From Paenibacillus riograndensis SBR5 (GTDB lineage Bacteria; Bacillota; Bacilli; Paenibacillales; Paenibacillaceae), in assembly GCF_000981585.1 (NCBI RefSeq), contig NZ_LN831776.1, forward strand, positions 3,393,187-3,457,186: a DNA stretch of 64,000 nt. Direction: 5' to 3'. The position numbers and the translations under genes were made by a program. Below are positions 14,621 through 22,384 of the stretch, piece after piece. The notes beneath the pieces are model-generated. The model made no database searches and was not told where the DNA came from. It saw nothing but the letters and a program-made list of their open reading frames with translations. Numbering within the stretch: position 1 is the first letter of the stretch; each line of letters begins with the position of its first letter.

Positions 14621-14797
14621 GTGAATAATCTTGATCCAGAGAAAAAGATACACGAGCTTGAAGAACGAATTTCAAGACTAGAGAAATCATCTGCTACTGG
14701 ACCTCGGAAATTTGTTTGGACCACACTGAGTATTATACTTGGGATTTTTAATATTCTTACAGTCATTGGAGTTATTCAGTTTGTATCGAGTGGCTAG
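14621..14797 (+). CDS. Small coiled-coil membrane protein of cassette copy 2
   Basis: A 58-residue protein from GTG 14621 (GGAGGG at 14609-14614). A charged coiled coil (EKKIHELEERISRLEKSS) is followed by one membrane helix (TTLSIILGIFNILTVIGVIQ). The layout resembles XhlA-type or other phage accessory membrane proteins. It holds the same cassette position as the 4547 gene. Function unknown. Confidence 0.55.
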   Translation: MNNLDPEKKIHELEERISRLEKSSATGPRKFVWTTLSIILGIFNILTVIGVIQFVSSG

Positions 14798-14808
14798 GAT
14801 GTGATTAT

Positions 14809-14970
14809 TTGAGCACTATATACAAAGTCTTGGAGAATGATACCGACTTCCTTGCTACGGCTTTATCACAGTCTAAGGTATTTGTAAGGTTCCGGCCAGA
14901 TGATGATCCTGAAGCCCGTATAATGGACTACGGCGGCCTTGTTGAGGGATACTCCCAAGGAGAGTATTAA
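14809..14970 (+). CDS. Small acidic protein of cassette copy 2
   Basis: A 53-residue protein from TTG 14809 (MSTIYKVLENDTDFLATALS, FVRFRPDDDPEARI) ending in EGYSQGEY. The first codons (TTGAGCACTATA) resemble TTGAGCGCTACA at the same place after the 4547 gene, where the frame stops after seven codons. The cassette may therefore have three genes, with the last one truncated in copy 1. Unrecognised family. Confidence 0.45.
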   Translation: MSTIYKVLENDTDFLATALSQSKVFVRFRPDDDPEARIMDYGGLVEGYSQGEY

Positions 14971-15022
14971 GATAGTTGATAGTCGGTTTATCCGGGAAAG
15001 ATTTGAATTTAGAACATACATA

Positions 15023-15060
15023 AAATAAGACCCTGCCAATTTCTGCAGGGTCTTATTTTA
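15023..15060. terminator. Bidirectional terminator
   Basis: AAATAAGACCCTGC and its complement, with A and T runs on both sides, lie between the convergent genes ending at 14970 and 15069. Confidence 0.8.
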
Positions 15061-15068
15061 TACTGTAA

Positions 15069-15431
15069 TCATTGTCTATCTACAAGGATTGTGTAAGAAA
15101 TTGTGTTGCCATTGCCGTCGTCGGCAAATATTCCTGCGGCTCCATATTTAACAGCTATTACAAATCCGTCTTCATAGAATTCAATAGCCCCGTCATTAAA
15201 AATCAACTGAAAATTGTAGCCAGCAAGATATCTTCCGTATCCTGATTTCATATGAATAATTTCTTCTCTATAGCCGCCAGCTAGTGGAGTTACTTCTTGA
15301 TTTGCGGATACGGATGTCGTTGCAGGAGTAGAGATGGGGCTAGTAGTTGAAGCGCTAGAAGCAAAAGATGTTGATCCAATAGAAAAACATGCAGCAATAG
15401 TTAATAATCCAACTAATAATTTCTTTTTCAT
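15069..15431 (-). CDS. Small secreted protein, unknown
   Basis: A 120-residue protein with signal peptide MKKKLLVGLLTIAACFSIGS, cleavage near SFA, a Ser/Thr-rich linker, and a compact beta domain (GYGRYLAGYNFQLIFNDGAI, GFVIAVKYGAAGIFADDGN). GGAGGG precedes the ATG. It could be a small extracellular beta-sandwich or an inhibitor-like protein; nothing more specific can be seen. Confidence 0.55.
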   Translation of the reverse strand: MKKKLLVGLLTIAACFSIGSTSFASSASTTSPISTPATTSVSANQEVTPLAGGYREEIIHMKSGYGRYLAGYNFQLIFNDGAIEFYEDGFVIAVKYGAAGIFADDGNGNTISYTILVDRQ

Positions 15432-15814
15432 ACTTCGTTAACCCTCCTAAATATTGTATTGTGTACATAAATAATAGTATGGTATATGGGTAATAATATA
15501 TATAGGTAGCAAGTTTTATAAAATTAACAAATAATATGTAATAAAAGGGGGTTATATGTCGATTGATAATTAAGGACGTTCGAATAGTAATTATGGACTA
15601 TTAATAGTTAGAGATTCTATAAACAATGCGTAAAATAACCCGCCAGGCCGTTGCCTGACGGGTTATTTAGTCCAGGATTAGTCTGGATACTAGTTGTAGT
15701 TATTTTTACTTAAAATCAAGGCTAATACTCTCTATTCTTTATCCATGCATTAATTACGGAGGGGCATTATACTGTAGGGTCCCATGGGGAATAATCTAAT
15801 AGGGAGTGATCAGT
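15432..15814. other. AT-rich gap without a gene
   Basis: It contains the promoter side of the 15431 gene, a terminator-like hairpin at 15633-15669 (AAATAACCCGCCAGGC and complement), and GGGAGTGAT for the next gene at 15800-15808. No coding frame stands out. Confidence 0.5.
15633..15669. terminator. Strong symmetric hairpin
   Basis: AAATAACCCGCCAGGC pairs with GCCTGACGGGTTATTT around CGTT. No gene on either strand ends directly next to it. Confidence 0.65.
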
Positions 15815-16273
15815 ATGGCTATTCAATTCTTGGATTCAAGAACCTCCGAGTTCAGCAATACTAGTACCGGAGTGGGAACACTACCAGTAACTCCATCAAT
15901 ACTTTTGGGGGATATTGGTCTGCAGGTCGCTGCTGTTTTGGCAACACCCAATGCTGCAGATGTTCGGGTGGAATTGGCTGGAACTATTGGTGTGGCTGGC
16001 GTTGCTGCGAATACAGTTACGATTACCATTGAAAGAGGAGGCACGGGTGTGAGTGGGTCAGGTGTTGTAATATATACATCTGTTGTTGATTTGTATACTG
16101 GTAGGAACTTAATTTCTTTTAATGCAGCGGATTTCCATCCCCCTGTACCTCTCACAGGCGAAATTCGTTATTCTATGTATGCTTTCAATTCAGGAACGCC
16201 GGAGCCTGTGATCACAATTACTGGACCTGTTGTTTTCAATGGAGTTGCTCAAGCAGGGACCACCACCTCATAA
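15815..16273 (+). CDS. Small jelly-roll protein, BclA C-terminal-domain-like, third paralogue
   Basis: A 152-residue protein from ATG 15815 after GGGAGTGATCAGT. It starts MAIQFLDS and ends VITITGPVVFNGVAQAG. It shares the middle strands (VTITIERGGTGVSG, VVIYTS) and the GPVxFxGV tail with the 1625 and 2541 genes. No signal peptide or collagen repeat. It is probably another trimeric TNF-like surface or spore-coat protein; no direct evidence for location. Confidence 0.6.
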   Translation: MAIQFLDSRTSEFSNTSTGVGTLPVTPSILLGDIGLQVAAVLATPNAADVRVELAGTIGVAGVAANTVTITIERGGTGVSGSGVVIYTSVVDLYTGRNLISFNAADFHPPVPLTGEIRYSMYAFNSGTPEPVITITGPVVFNGVAQAGTTTS

Positions 16274-16340
16274 GATTGTTGTTCCATAACTTTAGGAGGT
16301 TCATGTGAATTCCCATGGACCTCCTTTTTCCATTGCATAA

Positions 16341-16377
16341 TGAACTAATGTTCGCATATAATACAAACAAATGTTCT
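16341..16377 (+). promoter_or_regulatory. LexA (SOS) box candidates
   Basis: GAACTAATGTTC at 16342-16353 fits the Gram-positive LexA core GAAC-N4-GTTC exactly. A weaker second copy, AAACAAATGTTC, follows about 13 bases later. Both lie just upstream of GGGAGGTGATC and the 16399 gene. Confidence 0.65.
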
Positions 16378-16398
16378 TATTTAATGGGAGGTGATCAA

Positions 16399-16596
16399 AT
16401 GCACATGCACATTGGTCAAACCGTTGAAATCGTATATATAGACAAAGCGGGGAAGATCACACAGAGGAAGATTGAAGTGAACGGCATCCGCGATGGCCGT
16501 ATCCGTGCAACCTGCCTGACCACCGGCGCACCCCGGGTATTTCTGGCCGCCAGCATTCTCGCCTGGCAGCCAGTCACAGAAAAACGTTATGCTTGA
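16399..16596 (+). CDS. Small SOS-linked protein, unknown
   Basis: A 65-residue protein from ATG 16399. The pattern (IGQTVEIVYIDKAGKITQRK, DGRIRATCLTTGAPRVFL) suggests a five-strand barrel like the WYL/Sm-type or YolD-type small domains that accompany SOS polymerase operons in Firmicutes. It overlaps the next gene by 8 bases. The SOS boxes upstream suggest induction by DNA damage. Confidence 0.55.
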   Translation: MHMHIGQTVEIVYIDKAGKITQRKIEVNGIRDGRIRATCLTTGAPRVFLAASILAWQPVTEKRYA

Positions 16597-16888
16597 CGAT
16601 ACTCCGCGTAAGCTGCTGCGGATTATATCTCAGTATCACTACCACTTCAGGCGGATGCCGACGCTCCCGGAGTTGAGGCGGTTAAGCGGGCGGCGGCCAG
16701 CGGATATTATAAAGGGGTTTAAAGTGCTGGCCGCCGAAAATTACATAACATGGGAAGTGTCTAAGCCGATAGAGACTGCCGTAATTATTGAGGGGTGGGA
16801 AAGGAATGTGCCTTACGACATTTCTCCGCAGCGGGGCGTACAGAACGGCAGGGCCGGGAAGAATATAGATTACTGGCTATACCATTAA
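16589..16888 (+). CDS. LexA-type winged-helix DNA-binding protein without peptidase domain
   Basis: A 99-residue protein. Residues 7-55 (LLRIISQYHYHFRRMPTLPE, LRRLSGRRPADIIKGFKVLA) match the helix-turn-helix arrangement of the LexA N-terminal domain, with the wing at YITWE. The S24 autocleavage domain is absent, so it could bind DNA but not self-cleave. It is translationally coupled to the 16399 gene downstream of the SOS boxes. It might modulate the SOS regulon or be a phage-type regulator. Confidence 0.6.
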   Translation: MLDDTPRKLLRIISQYHYHFRRMPTLPELRRLSGRRPADIIKGFKVLAAENYITWEVSKPIETAVIIEGWERNVPYDISPQRGVQNGRAGKNIDYWLYH

Positions 16889-16924
16889 GAAGGAGTCACA
16901 GTGACCAGATTGGAGGTCATTTAA

Positions 16925-17114
16925 TTGAACAAACTCGACGGCAATGAACACGGGAAAACGAAAATGATCATGACCGAGGATGTTGAGCAGTTCGAGGGCA
17001 GCAGCGTGATGCGGGAATAAAATGATAACGATTGAAAAGAGGACGATGGTCCGTGACCTCATCCTGCTCCCTTACATAGATGCCATGGTTGGCAAGAGCC
17101 TTAAGAAGATCTAG
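16925..17114 (+). pseudogene. Remnants of YolD-like and partner genes of an SOS operon
   Basis: TTG 16925 encodes 31 residues (LNKLDGNEHGKTKMIMTEDV) resembling the start of YolD-like proteins. ATG 17022 encodes 30 residues (MITIEKRTMVRDLILLPYID) resembling the start of a protein often found beside them. Both stop early. The polymerase gene (uvrX/dinB-like) expected in such operons is absent. Identification is from memory of typical operons. Confidence 0.45.
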
Positions 17115-17216
17115 CACTCCTGCAACATTCGTACTGGCGGATGGACAGTAGGATTCTTGGTGTATCACAAAAATATTTTGGTGAGGATGCGATTTCTATT
17201 TTTCTGTAACAAATTC

Positions 17217-17759
17217 CTACCGATATGCAGCTAAATTCAGCAGCAGTAGATTATTATACTTCGAAGCATGCTTTTGCTCATCGAGAATAATGCCGTACAA
17301 AGTATCCTTGTAAACGCCGTATGGAAGGCCGAACCATATCTTCCGATACTTTTCAACTGCAGACAATTCACCTTGGAAGGCTTTTTGTAAACCGGCAGTA
17401 TACGAAGTAACTTGTTCAGGGGCTTCATTGCTAACTCCGGTCACTTCATGACCTGTTAATTCCCTGTACATTTGCCGGAACATTTGATTATGCCCTCGTT
17501 CATCATTCCGGATAGAGGTGATAACTTCAGCTTGTTCGGGGTTCGGAGCAAGTTGGATGAGTTGGTCATAAAAAAGTTCATCATTTCGCTCCCCTTGGAC
17601 TGAATTCCTCATTAATTCAAGTGCATCAGGGGTTGATGTTGCCCAAATAGGGACAAATTGTGATCTGAACCAATACGGATACACCATATACATGAGCTTA
17701 GGCCTCCAATAATTAGCAAATATTCTATAACCAATCATATGCGCACTAGCCCATTGCAT
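17217..17759 (-). CDS. Ferritin-like diiron-fold protein
   Basis: A 180-residue four-helix-bundle protein with two Glu plus ExxH pairs (SVQGERNDELFY and RNDERGHNQMF; FQGELSAVEKYR and LDEQKHASKYN), the usual ligand set of ferritin-like or rubrerythrin-like diiron sites. It has no rubredoxin domain. The N-terminal 50 residues are aromatic (YWRPKLMYMVYPYWFRSQ). Possible roles are iron or peroxide handling, or a spore-coat-type ferritin-like protein. The ATG at 17759 follows AGAGGAAT. Confidence 0.65.
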   Translation of the reverse strand: MQWASAHMIGYRIFANYWRPKLMYMVYPYWFRSQFVPIWATSTPDALELMRNSVQGERNDELFYDQLIQLAPNPEQAEVITSIRNDERGHNQMFRQMYRELTGHEVTGVSNEAPEQVTSYTAGLQKAFQGELSAVEKYRKIWFGLPYGVYKDTLYGIILDEQKHASKYNNLLLLNLAAYR

Positions 17760-17830
17760 GTGCAGGATTCCTCTTTTTACTTTTTTCTAAAAAAAATATT
17801 GTTCCAATTTTACAGACAGACGGGAAGACA

Positions 17831-17863
17831 AAAAGAAAAAACTCCTTATAAAATAAGGAGTTT
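17831..17863 (-). terminator. Terminator of the tRNA-Val transcript
   Basis: On the minus strand AAACTCCTTAT and ATAAGGAGTTT form a stem followed by a T-rich tract. Confidence 0.8.
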
Positions 17864-17879
17864 AGAGGATGATGCAGTA

Positions 17880-17951
17880 TAGGACGGATGGGGTTCGAAC
17901 CCATGACCCCTACCCTGTCAAGATAGTGCTCTCCCGCTGAGCTACCGTCCT
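17880..17951 (-). tRNA. tRNA-Val (anticodon GAC)
   Basis: A 72-base cloverleaf. The acceptor AGGACGG pairs with CCGTCCT and the D arm is GCTC/GAGC. The anticodon stem CTATC/GGTAG encloses loop TTGACAG, giving anticodon GAC. The T arm is ATGGG-TTCGAAC-CCCAT. CCA is not encoded. Its 3' end points towards the accessory region on the left. Confidence 0.93.
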
Positions 17952-18084
17952 GCAACGAAATTTATAATACCATAGGATGCAAGGGGAAGGCAATGTTTTT
18001 TTCTGGGCAGGCTTGTAAATATCCGATATGAAAATTATTCCAATATGATATGCTAGGAGTACTCTAAGCTAAGGAGGGATTTCA

Positions 18085-18440
18085 ATGCCTAGAATTTTCA
18101 ACGAACAGATGTTTTATTTGAACCAAAACAGTCACCGGTACCGGAGTTTGCATGGCATACAAGCAGGAAGCTGGCCGAGATGGCAGGATCGAAACACTTG
18201 CTTTTTGAGATCAGATCGCTGGATCCGGGGAAATATTCGTATCCGTATCATTTTCACAGAAGTGCTGAGGAGATCTTTGTAATCTTGTCAGGTAGGGCTA
18301 TGCTTAGGACGCCTGCTGGATTCCAGGAGTTGTGGGAAGGCGACACTGTATTTTTTGAGAGCGGCCCGGAAGGAGCGCATCAATTATTTAACCATAATTA
18401 TTTCGCAGGTGAGGATAATGTAGCTGATAAATGGAAGTAA
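18085..18440 (+). pseudogene. Broken cupin-domain protein gene
   Basis: ATG 18085, with AAGGAGGG ahead, starts MPRIFNEQMFYLNQNS, then the frame is lost near 18135. The neighbouring frame gives WHTSRKLAE, KHLLFEIRSLDPGKYSYPYH and the cupin core (FHRSAEEIFVILSGRAM, EGDTVFFESGPEGAHQLFNH). The C-terminal part jumps directly to GEDNVADKWK; related proteins have tens of residues more there, so an internal deletion is also likely. The small metal-binding cupin is therefore inactive. Confidence 0.7.
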
Positions 18441-18466
18441 ACTTAAAATAATCGGAGGTAACTCAC

Positions 18467-18949
18467 ATGGCGATGCCTACTCATATCGTTGCTGTCGGAG
18501 GAATTGTTGAGAATGAACAGGGAGAGGTTCTTCTGGTAAAAACCTATCATGGCGGCTGGGTGTTTCCCGGCGGTCAGGTGGAGGCGGGGGAGAATCTAAT
18601 CGAAGCGCTGATTCGTGAAATCAAGGAAGAGAGCGGAATCGATACGGAAGTGTCACGCTTGATTGGTGTATATTCCAATACTGCGACCTATAAATGGCAT
18701 GACGGAGTAACGGATGTCCCCACTAAAGTGATGCTGGATTATATCTGCAAGCCGGTCGGCGGGCAGTTAAGTACTTCTGATGAGACATCGGACAGCCGGT
18801 GGGTAGCCAAGGATACCGCGCTTGAGATGATCACAAGTCCTGCAATCCGTACCCGGTTCCAGGCTTATCTGGAATTTGCGGGGAATGTGGCCTACATCGT
18901 TTATGAAACCAAACCTGAATTTAAAGTAGCAATGAGCAGGGAAATATAA
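18467..18949 (+). CDS. NUDIX hydrolase
   Basis: A 160-residue single-domain hydrolase of nucleoside-diphosphate-linked substrates. The Nudix box GGQVEAGENLIEALIREIKE followed by ESGI fits G-x5-E-x7-REUxEExGU at about residues 36-58. The start ATG follows GGAGG. It stands alone between the broken cupin gene and the M50 protease. Substrate unknown. Confidence 0.88.
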   Translation: MAMPTHIVAVGGIVENEQGEVLLVKTYHGGWVFPGGQVEAGENLIEALIREIKEESGIDTEVSRLIGVYSNTATYKWHDGVTDVPTKVMLDYICKPVGGQLSTSDETSDSRWVAKDTALEMITSPAIRTRFQAYLEFAGNVAYIVYETKPEFKVAMSREI

Positions 18950-19143
18950 ACAGGCCAGATCGCGGCGGAACCGTCTTCAGCCGGAGCAGGTTTCTTCTAT
19001 ATAATACAGTGCTGAATCCGCAGTGGCAGGAGATTATCCGGCAATTGGCCTATAGCCTTTTGGCCCGGCTTCCCCCGCAATAGTGGAATCGCCTCTCTCA
19101 ACATGATAATCTTGAATCAAACAAAGATAAAGGAGCAACGAAT

Positions 19144-20223
19144 TTGCCGCAACCCAATGAATCCAAGAATAAAACTTCCACCGGGCTGAAATGGCTGGGG
19201 GGAGGAGCAGCCATGCTGCTCCTGAAAGGAAAGGCGATTATATCTCTGCTGAAGCTGGGGAAAATAGCCGGTCCGCTGATATCTATGATGTTTTCGATAT
19301 GGGCTTACGCACTGATCTATCCTTGGCAGTTCGCCATCGGTTTTGTACTGCTGCTGTTTGTCCATGAGCTGGGACATGTGATTGCCGCGAAGAGGATTGG
19401 TCTTCCGGTAAGCGCTCCGCTGTTTATTCCTTTTCTGGGCGCTTTGATCACTATGAAAAAACAGCCGCTGGACGCTAAAATGGAGGCTTATGTGGCCTTT
19501 GGAGGTCCTGTCCTGGGCAGCGCGGGGGCGGCGGTTGTATTTGCCTTCGCCTACTATTATCACAGTCCGCTTTTGTATTCTCTGGCCTACGTCGGATTTC
19601 TGCTCAACCTGATCAATCTGCTGCCGATTCACCCGCTGGATGGAGGGCGCATTGCGACTGCGGTCACACGCTGGCTGTGGCTGGTCGGACTGATAGGCGG
19701 ACTAGGCGTAATTATCTATCTGAAATCAATCCTGTTCCTGATTATCTGGGTGCTGTTTGCCTATGACTTGTATAAGAAGTATATCAGCCGGAAGAAGAAC
19801 AGCCAGATGCGGACCCTTTTACTCAGATTCCTCATCCCCGTAGAACATTTAAGGGAGCAAGGCTATCTGATCCCGGGGCCGGAGCACACCAGAGAATTGC
19901 CGTTCACTACATACAGCGATCTGGACCGGCAGCAGTATCTCGGCATCCGCTACGAGAGCCTGGACTATTACGGTACCGCCAGACTTCCTGTGCAGAGCAT
20001 CATTGACAAGGTGAAGCTGACCCGGCTTGAGCATATTACGGAGGAGACAGGACTGCATTTGAACGCGCTATGTGAGGTCCAATACACCGTGTTTGAGAAC
20101 GACAAATATTATGATGTGCCGGCAAGCTCCCGCTGGAAATATGGTGCAGCTTATGCTGTGCTCGCGGGGGGCATTGGGTACCTAATGTATTTAGTGCATG
20201 TGGTGGGGAATGTAAATCTCTAA
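19144..20223 (+). CDS. M50 (site-2 protease family) membrane metalloprotease
   Basis: A 359-residue integral membrane protease. The zinc motif VHELGH lies in the first membrane block (LLFVHELGHVIAAKRIG) and the third ligand in HPLDGGRIATAV, the order of the FtsH-independent M50 peptidases. Several hydrophobic segments cover residues 15-215, then comes a soluble C-terminal region and a final helix. TTG 19144 is preceded by AAAGGAGC. It probably cuts a membrane-anchored regulator; the substrate is unknown. Confidence 0.85.
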   Translation: MPQPNESKNKTSTGLKWLGGGAAMLLLKGKAIISLLKLGKIAGPLISMMFSIWAYALIYPWQFAIGFVLLLFVHELGHVIAAKRIGLPVSAPLFIPFLGALITMKKQPLDAKMEAYVAFGGPVLGSAGAAVVFAFAYYYHSPLLYSLAYVGFLLNLINLLPIHPLDGGRIATAVTRWLWLVGLIGGLGVIIYLKSILFLIIWVLFAYDLYKKYISRKKNSQMRTLLLRFLIPVEHLREQGYLIPGPEHTRELPFTTYSDLDRQQYLGIRYESLDYYGTARLPVQSIIDKVKLTRLEHITEETGLHLNALCEVQYTVFENDKYYDVPASSRWKYGAAYAVLAGGIGYLMYLVHVVGNVNL

Positions 20224-20289
20224 TCCTCCGTTTAGCTTCGCTCCAAACCGTCAAAGCTGTAAAAAGCTGAAAGGATAGGAGGAAGGCTT

Positions 20290-20502
20290 ATGCGCAGGAA
20301 TTCATTGCAGGCTGCAGCCTGTTTGCTCATGCTTCTGGGTACGGCAGGCTGCGCAGCGCAGGATCAGGCCCCGGGCGCTGTGGAAATCCATAGGATGACA
20401 GACCTTGAGGGGCCGCTGGGGGGAACAGACAGCACGCTGTCACCGGTTATTCAGGATGTCTATGACCGTTCGATCCCGGAAGAGGTCTATTCGGTCCATT
20501 AG
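20290..20502 (+). CDS. Small lipoprotein, unknown
   Basis: A 70-residue protein with signal peptide AAACLLMLLGTAGC, lipid-accepting Cys21, and a short acidic tail (LEGPLGGTDSTLSPVIQDVY). AGGATAGGAGG precedes the ATG. It may share a transcript with the protease gene. Function unknown. Confidence 0.65.
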   Translation: MRRNSLQAAACLLMLLGTAGCAAQDQAPGAVEIHRMTDLEGPLGGTDSTLSPVIQDVYDRSIPEEVYSVH

Positions 20503-20615
20503 CAGCGGTTATCTGGGAGGGACAGCGTTCATCTCTTAATCTGTACAGAGAAATGGAATTTCTGTATAATAGGTCGACTATCGTTTTGACCTACTTGGGA
20601 GGGGACCAAAGGAAG

Positions 20616-21059
20616 ATGGCAGCAGAAATTGTACGTGTGACCACGGAGGAGCAGCTCCAAATGGGACTGGACATCCGGAAAAAGGTCTTTGTTGAAGAGC
20701 AGAAAGTACCCATGGAAGAAGAAGTGGATGAATATGATGTAATTGGCGACAACGTTCATCATATGCTGTTGCTGGATGAAGGGATTCCGGTAGCCACAGG
20801 AAGACTGATATACTACAAAGCCGGGACGGCCAAAATGCAGCGGATTGCTGTTCATCAGGCATACCGCAGCAAGGGATACGGGCGGGTGCTGCTTCTGGCA
20901 CTGGAGGGACTGGCCCGGGAGATTGGTTTTAAATCCTCCATACTGGACGCGCAGTGCCATGCGGAGGATTTTTACATCAAGCTCGGCTATAAGGTGATCT
21001 CCTTAGAGCCTTTCTATGATGCGGGAATTTTGCATGTCCGGATGGAAAAGGCCCTCTAG
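20616..21059 (+). CDS. GNAT family N-acetyltransferase (YjcF/ElaA type)
   Basis: A 147-residue acetyltransferase. The N-terminal pattern DIRKKVFVEEQKVPMEEEVD is typical of the YjcF/ElaA branch. Acetyl-CoA binding is shown by QRIAVHQAYRSKGYGRVLL (motif A, R/QxxGxG/A). The C-terminal strand is DAQCHAEDFYIKLGYK. ATG 20616 is chosen over an upstream in-frame start because of its ribosome binding site and the family N-terminus. Substrate unknown. Confidence 0.85.
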   Translation: MAAEIVRVTTEEQLQMGLDIRKKVFVEEQKVPMEEEVDEYDVIGDNVHHMLLLDEGIPVATGRLIYYKAGTAKMQRIAVHQAYRSKGYGRVLLLALEGLAREIGFKSSILDAQCHAEDFYIKLGYKVISLEPFYDAGILHVRMEKAL

Positions 21060-21152
21060 CCTGAAGGAATACATACTCATTACCGTTTCAGGAGAAGCTA
21101 GAATAGAGCCTAATCATGGCCAATCCAAGCGCGAAGGAGTAGATCCTAAGTG

Positions 21153-21386
21153 ATGAACAGTGCACGTGAACGGTTTATAGCGGCCCAGCGTAATGGTGAC
21201 GGAGACTTACTCAGCTTCAAGACCTCTTCGGGACGGGTGCTTGATTACCAGCAGGCTTTGCAGGAGGTTCAGGCAGGTGCCATTGCCGGGGTGAATGTTT
21301 TTAAAGGCAGAGACGGCGAAATGTACATCCGCGGCGATGCCGATGGTGATCCAACCAACAACCTGGACCAGCTTCCGCAGTTTTAG
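21153..21386 (+). CDS. DUF3892-type small protein
   Basis: A 77-residue soluble protein. The sequence SFKTSSGRVLDYQQALQEVQ, AGAIAGVNVFKGRDGEMYIR and DPTNNLDQLPQF matches the DUF3892 pattern as I remember it. AAGGAG lies at 21134-21139. Function unknown; common in Paenibacillus-type genomes. Confidence 0.75.
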   Translation: MNSARERFIAAQRNGDGDLLSFKTSSGRVLDYQQALQEVQAGAIAGVNVFKGRDGEMYIRGDADGDPTNNLDQLPQF

Positions 21387-21400
21387 TCCGCATAGATAAG

Positions 21401-21445
21401 AACGGCCGGAGAGGCGTCGATGACGCACTGTCCGGCTGTTTTTGT
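21401..21445 (+). terminator. Rho-independent terminator
   Basis: ACGGCCGGA and TCCGGCTGT arms with an inner GCGTC/GACGC stem, then TTTTTG. It separates the DUF3892 gene from the convergent MBL gene. Confidence 0.8.
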
Positions 21446-21474
21446 GTAAATATAGACGTACATCCTGTGCGCGA

Positions 21475-22233
21475 TTAAGTATCTTTCCTGCAGCCGGATA
21501 GCCGATAGGTCACCTGCTGCTCCAGAAACTCCATTTCACCAGTGTTTCCTTCGAACTTTGGCTTCTCGTCACTGTAATGCATCAGCATAATCAGCTTACG
21601 GATCTCTTCCGGCAAGGACATCAGTTCTCTAAGGGTAGTGTGCACCTGCCCACGTCCGCTTAGCTGGCAGTCATGCAGAATCTTCGTGATGCCGCGGTTA
21701 TGAACCAGGTGGAGCAGAAGTTCGGGCTGGAAAGTCAGATCTGCACTGTAAAAGACACACTCATTCAGCAGAAGCGAATAGCTTGCTTTCCCGGGCATAT
21801 GTGGCGTGCGGATCAGCTCCAGCGTAAGGGAGGGGGACAGCGTATACGGAGTGTCAGGCTTCAGCGGTTTGACGTTAAAAACATCGGCTAGCGACCGGCT
21901 GTCCCCTTTCCGGTGTAAAGGTTCAAGGAGCGGGTGCTGCCACAGCGGCTCTATCAGAGTCTCAGCGAGCAGCAGTGTCATTTTGCCGTGAGGTTCCTGG
22001 CTTGGTGTACCGGCCAGCTCTGCCAGTCCGCCGATATGATCGCCATGGATATGCGTAATCAGTGTTTCAGTTACCTCTTGGAAGGATTTCCCGAGGGCCT
22101 TTATCGCCTGGGGTGCTGTCACTCCGCAATCTATCAGAAGCGTGTATCCATGGTCCTGCAGCACAGCGTTATTGTTATAGTATTTTGTGGAAAAGGCATC
22201 TCCTGTGCCCAGCATCTGTAAATAAATAGTCAT
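21475..22233 (-). CDS. MBL-fold metallohydrolase (RNase Z-like branch)
   Basis: A 252-residue zinc hydrolase. The metal motif THIHGDHIGG is at residues 60-69, further ligands are in RTPHMPGK and FYSADLTF, and a C-terminal His is in LMHYSDEKP. The N-terminal LGTGDAFSTKYYNNNAVLQD is typical of the RNase Z/phosphodiesterase-like group. Length is close to the family. The substrate cannot be read; it may be a nucleic acid or phosphodiester. Confidence 0.85.
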   Translation of the reverse strand: MTIYLQMLGTGDAFSTKYYNNNAVLQDHGYTLLIDCGVTAPQAIKALGKSFQEVTETLITHIHGDHIGGLAELAGTPSQEPHGKMTLLLAETLIEPLWQHPLLEPLHRKGDSRSLADVFNVKPLKPDTPYTLSPSLTLELIRTPHMPGKASYSLLLNECVFYSADLTFQPELLLHLVHNRGITKILHDCQLSGRGQVHTTLRELMSLPEEIRKLIMLMHYSDEKPKFEGNTGEMEFLEQQVTYRLSGCRKDT

Positions 22234-22384
22234 GAAAGAAGCCCTCCTGTATAAGCGGTTGAATCTATTGATTCTATCGTATCATTGTTTACAAAAGGAG
22301 TGAAATAATTCCCTGCCATTCCGCAACTTGTTGCTATTTTTGCAGTATATATTAACAGCATGAATTACTTGGGGGTCTCTAGCG

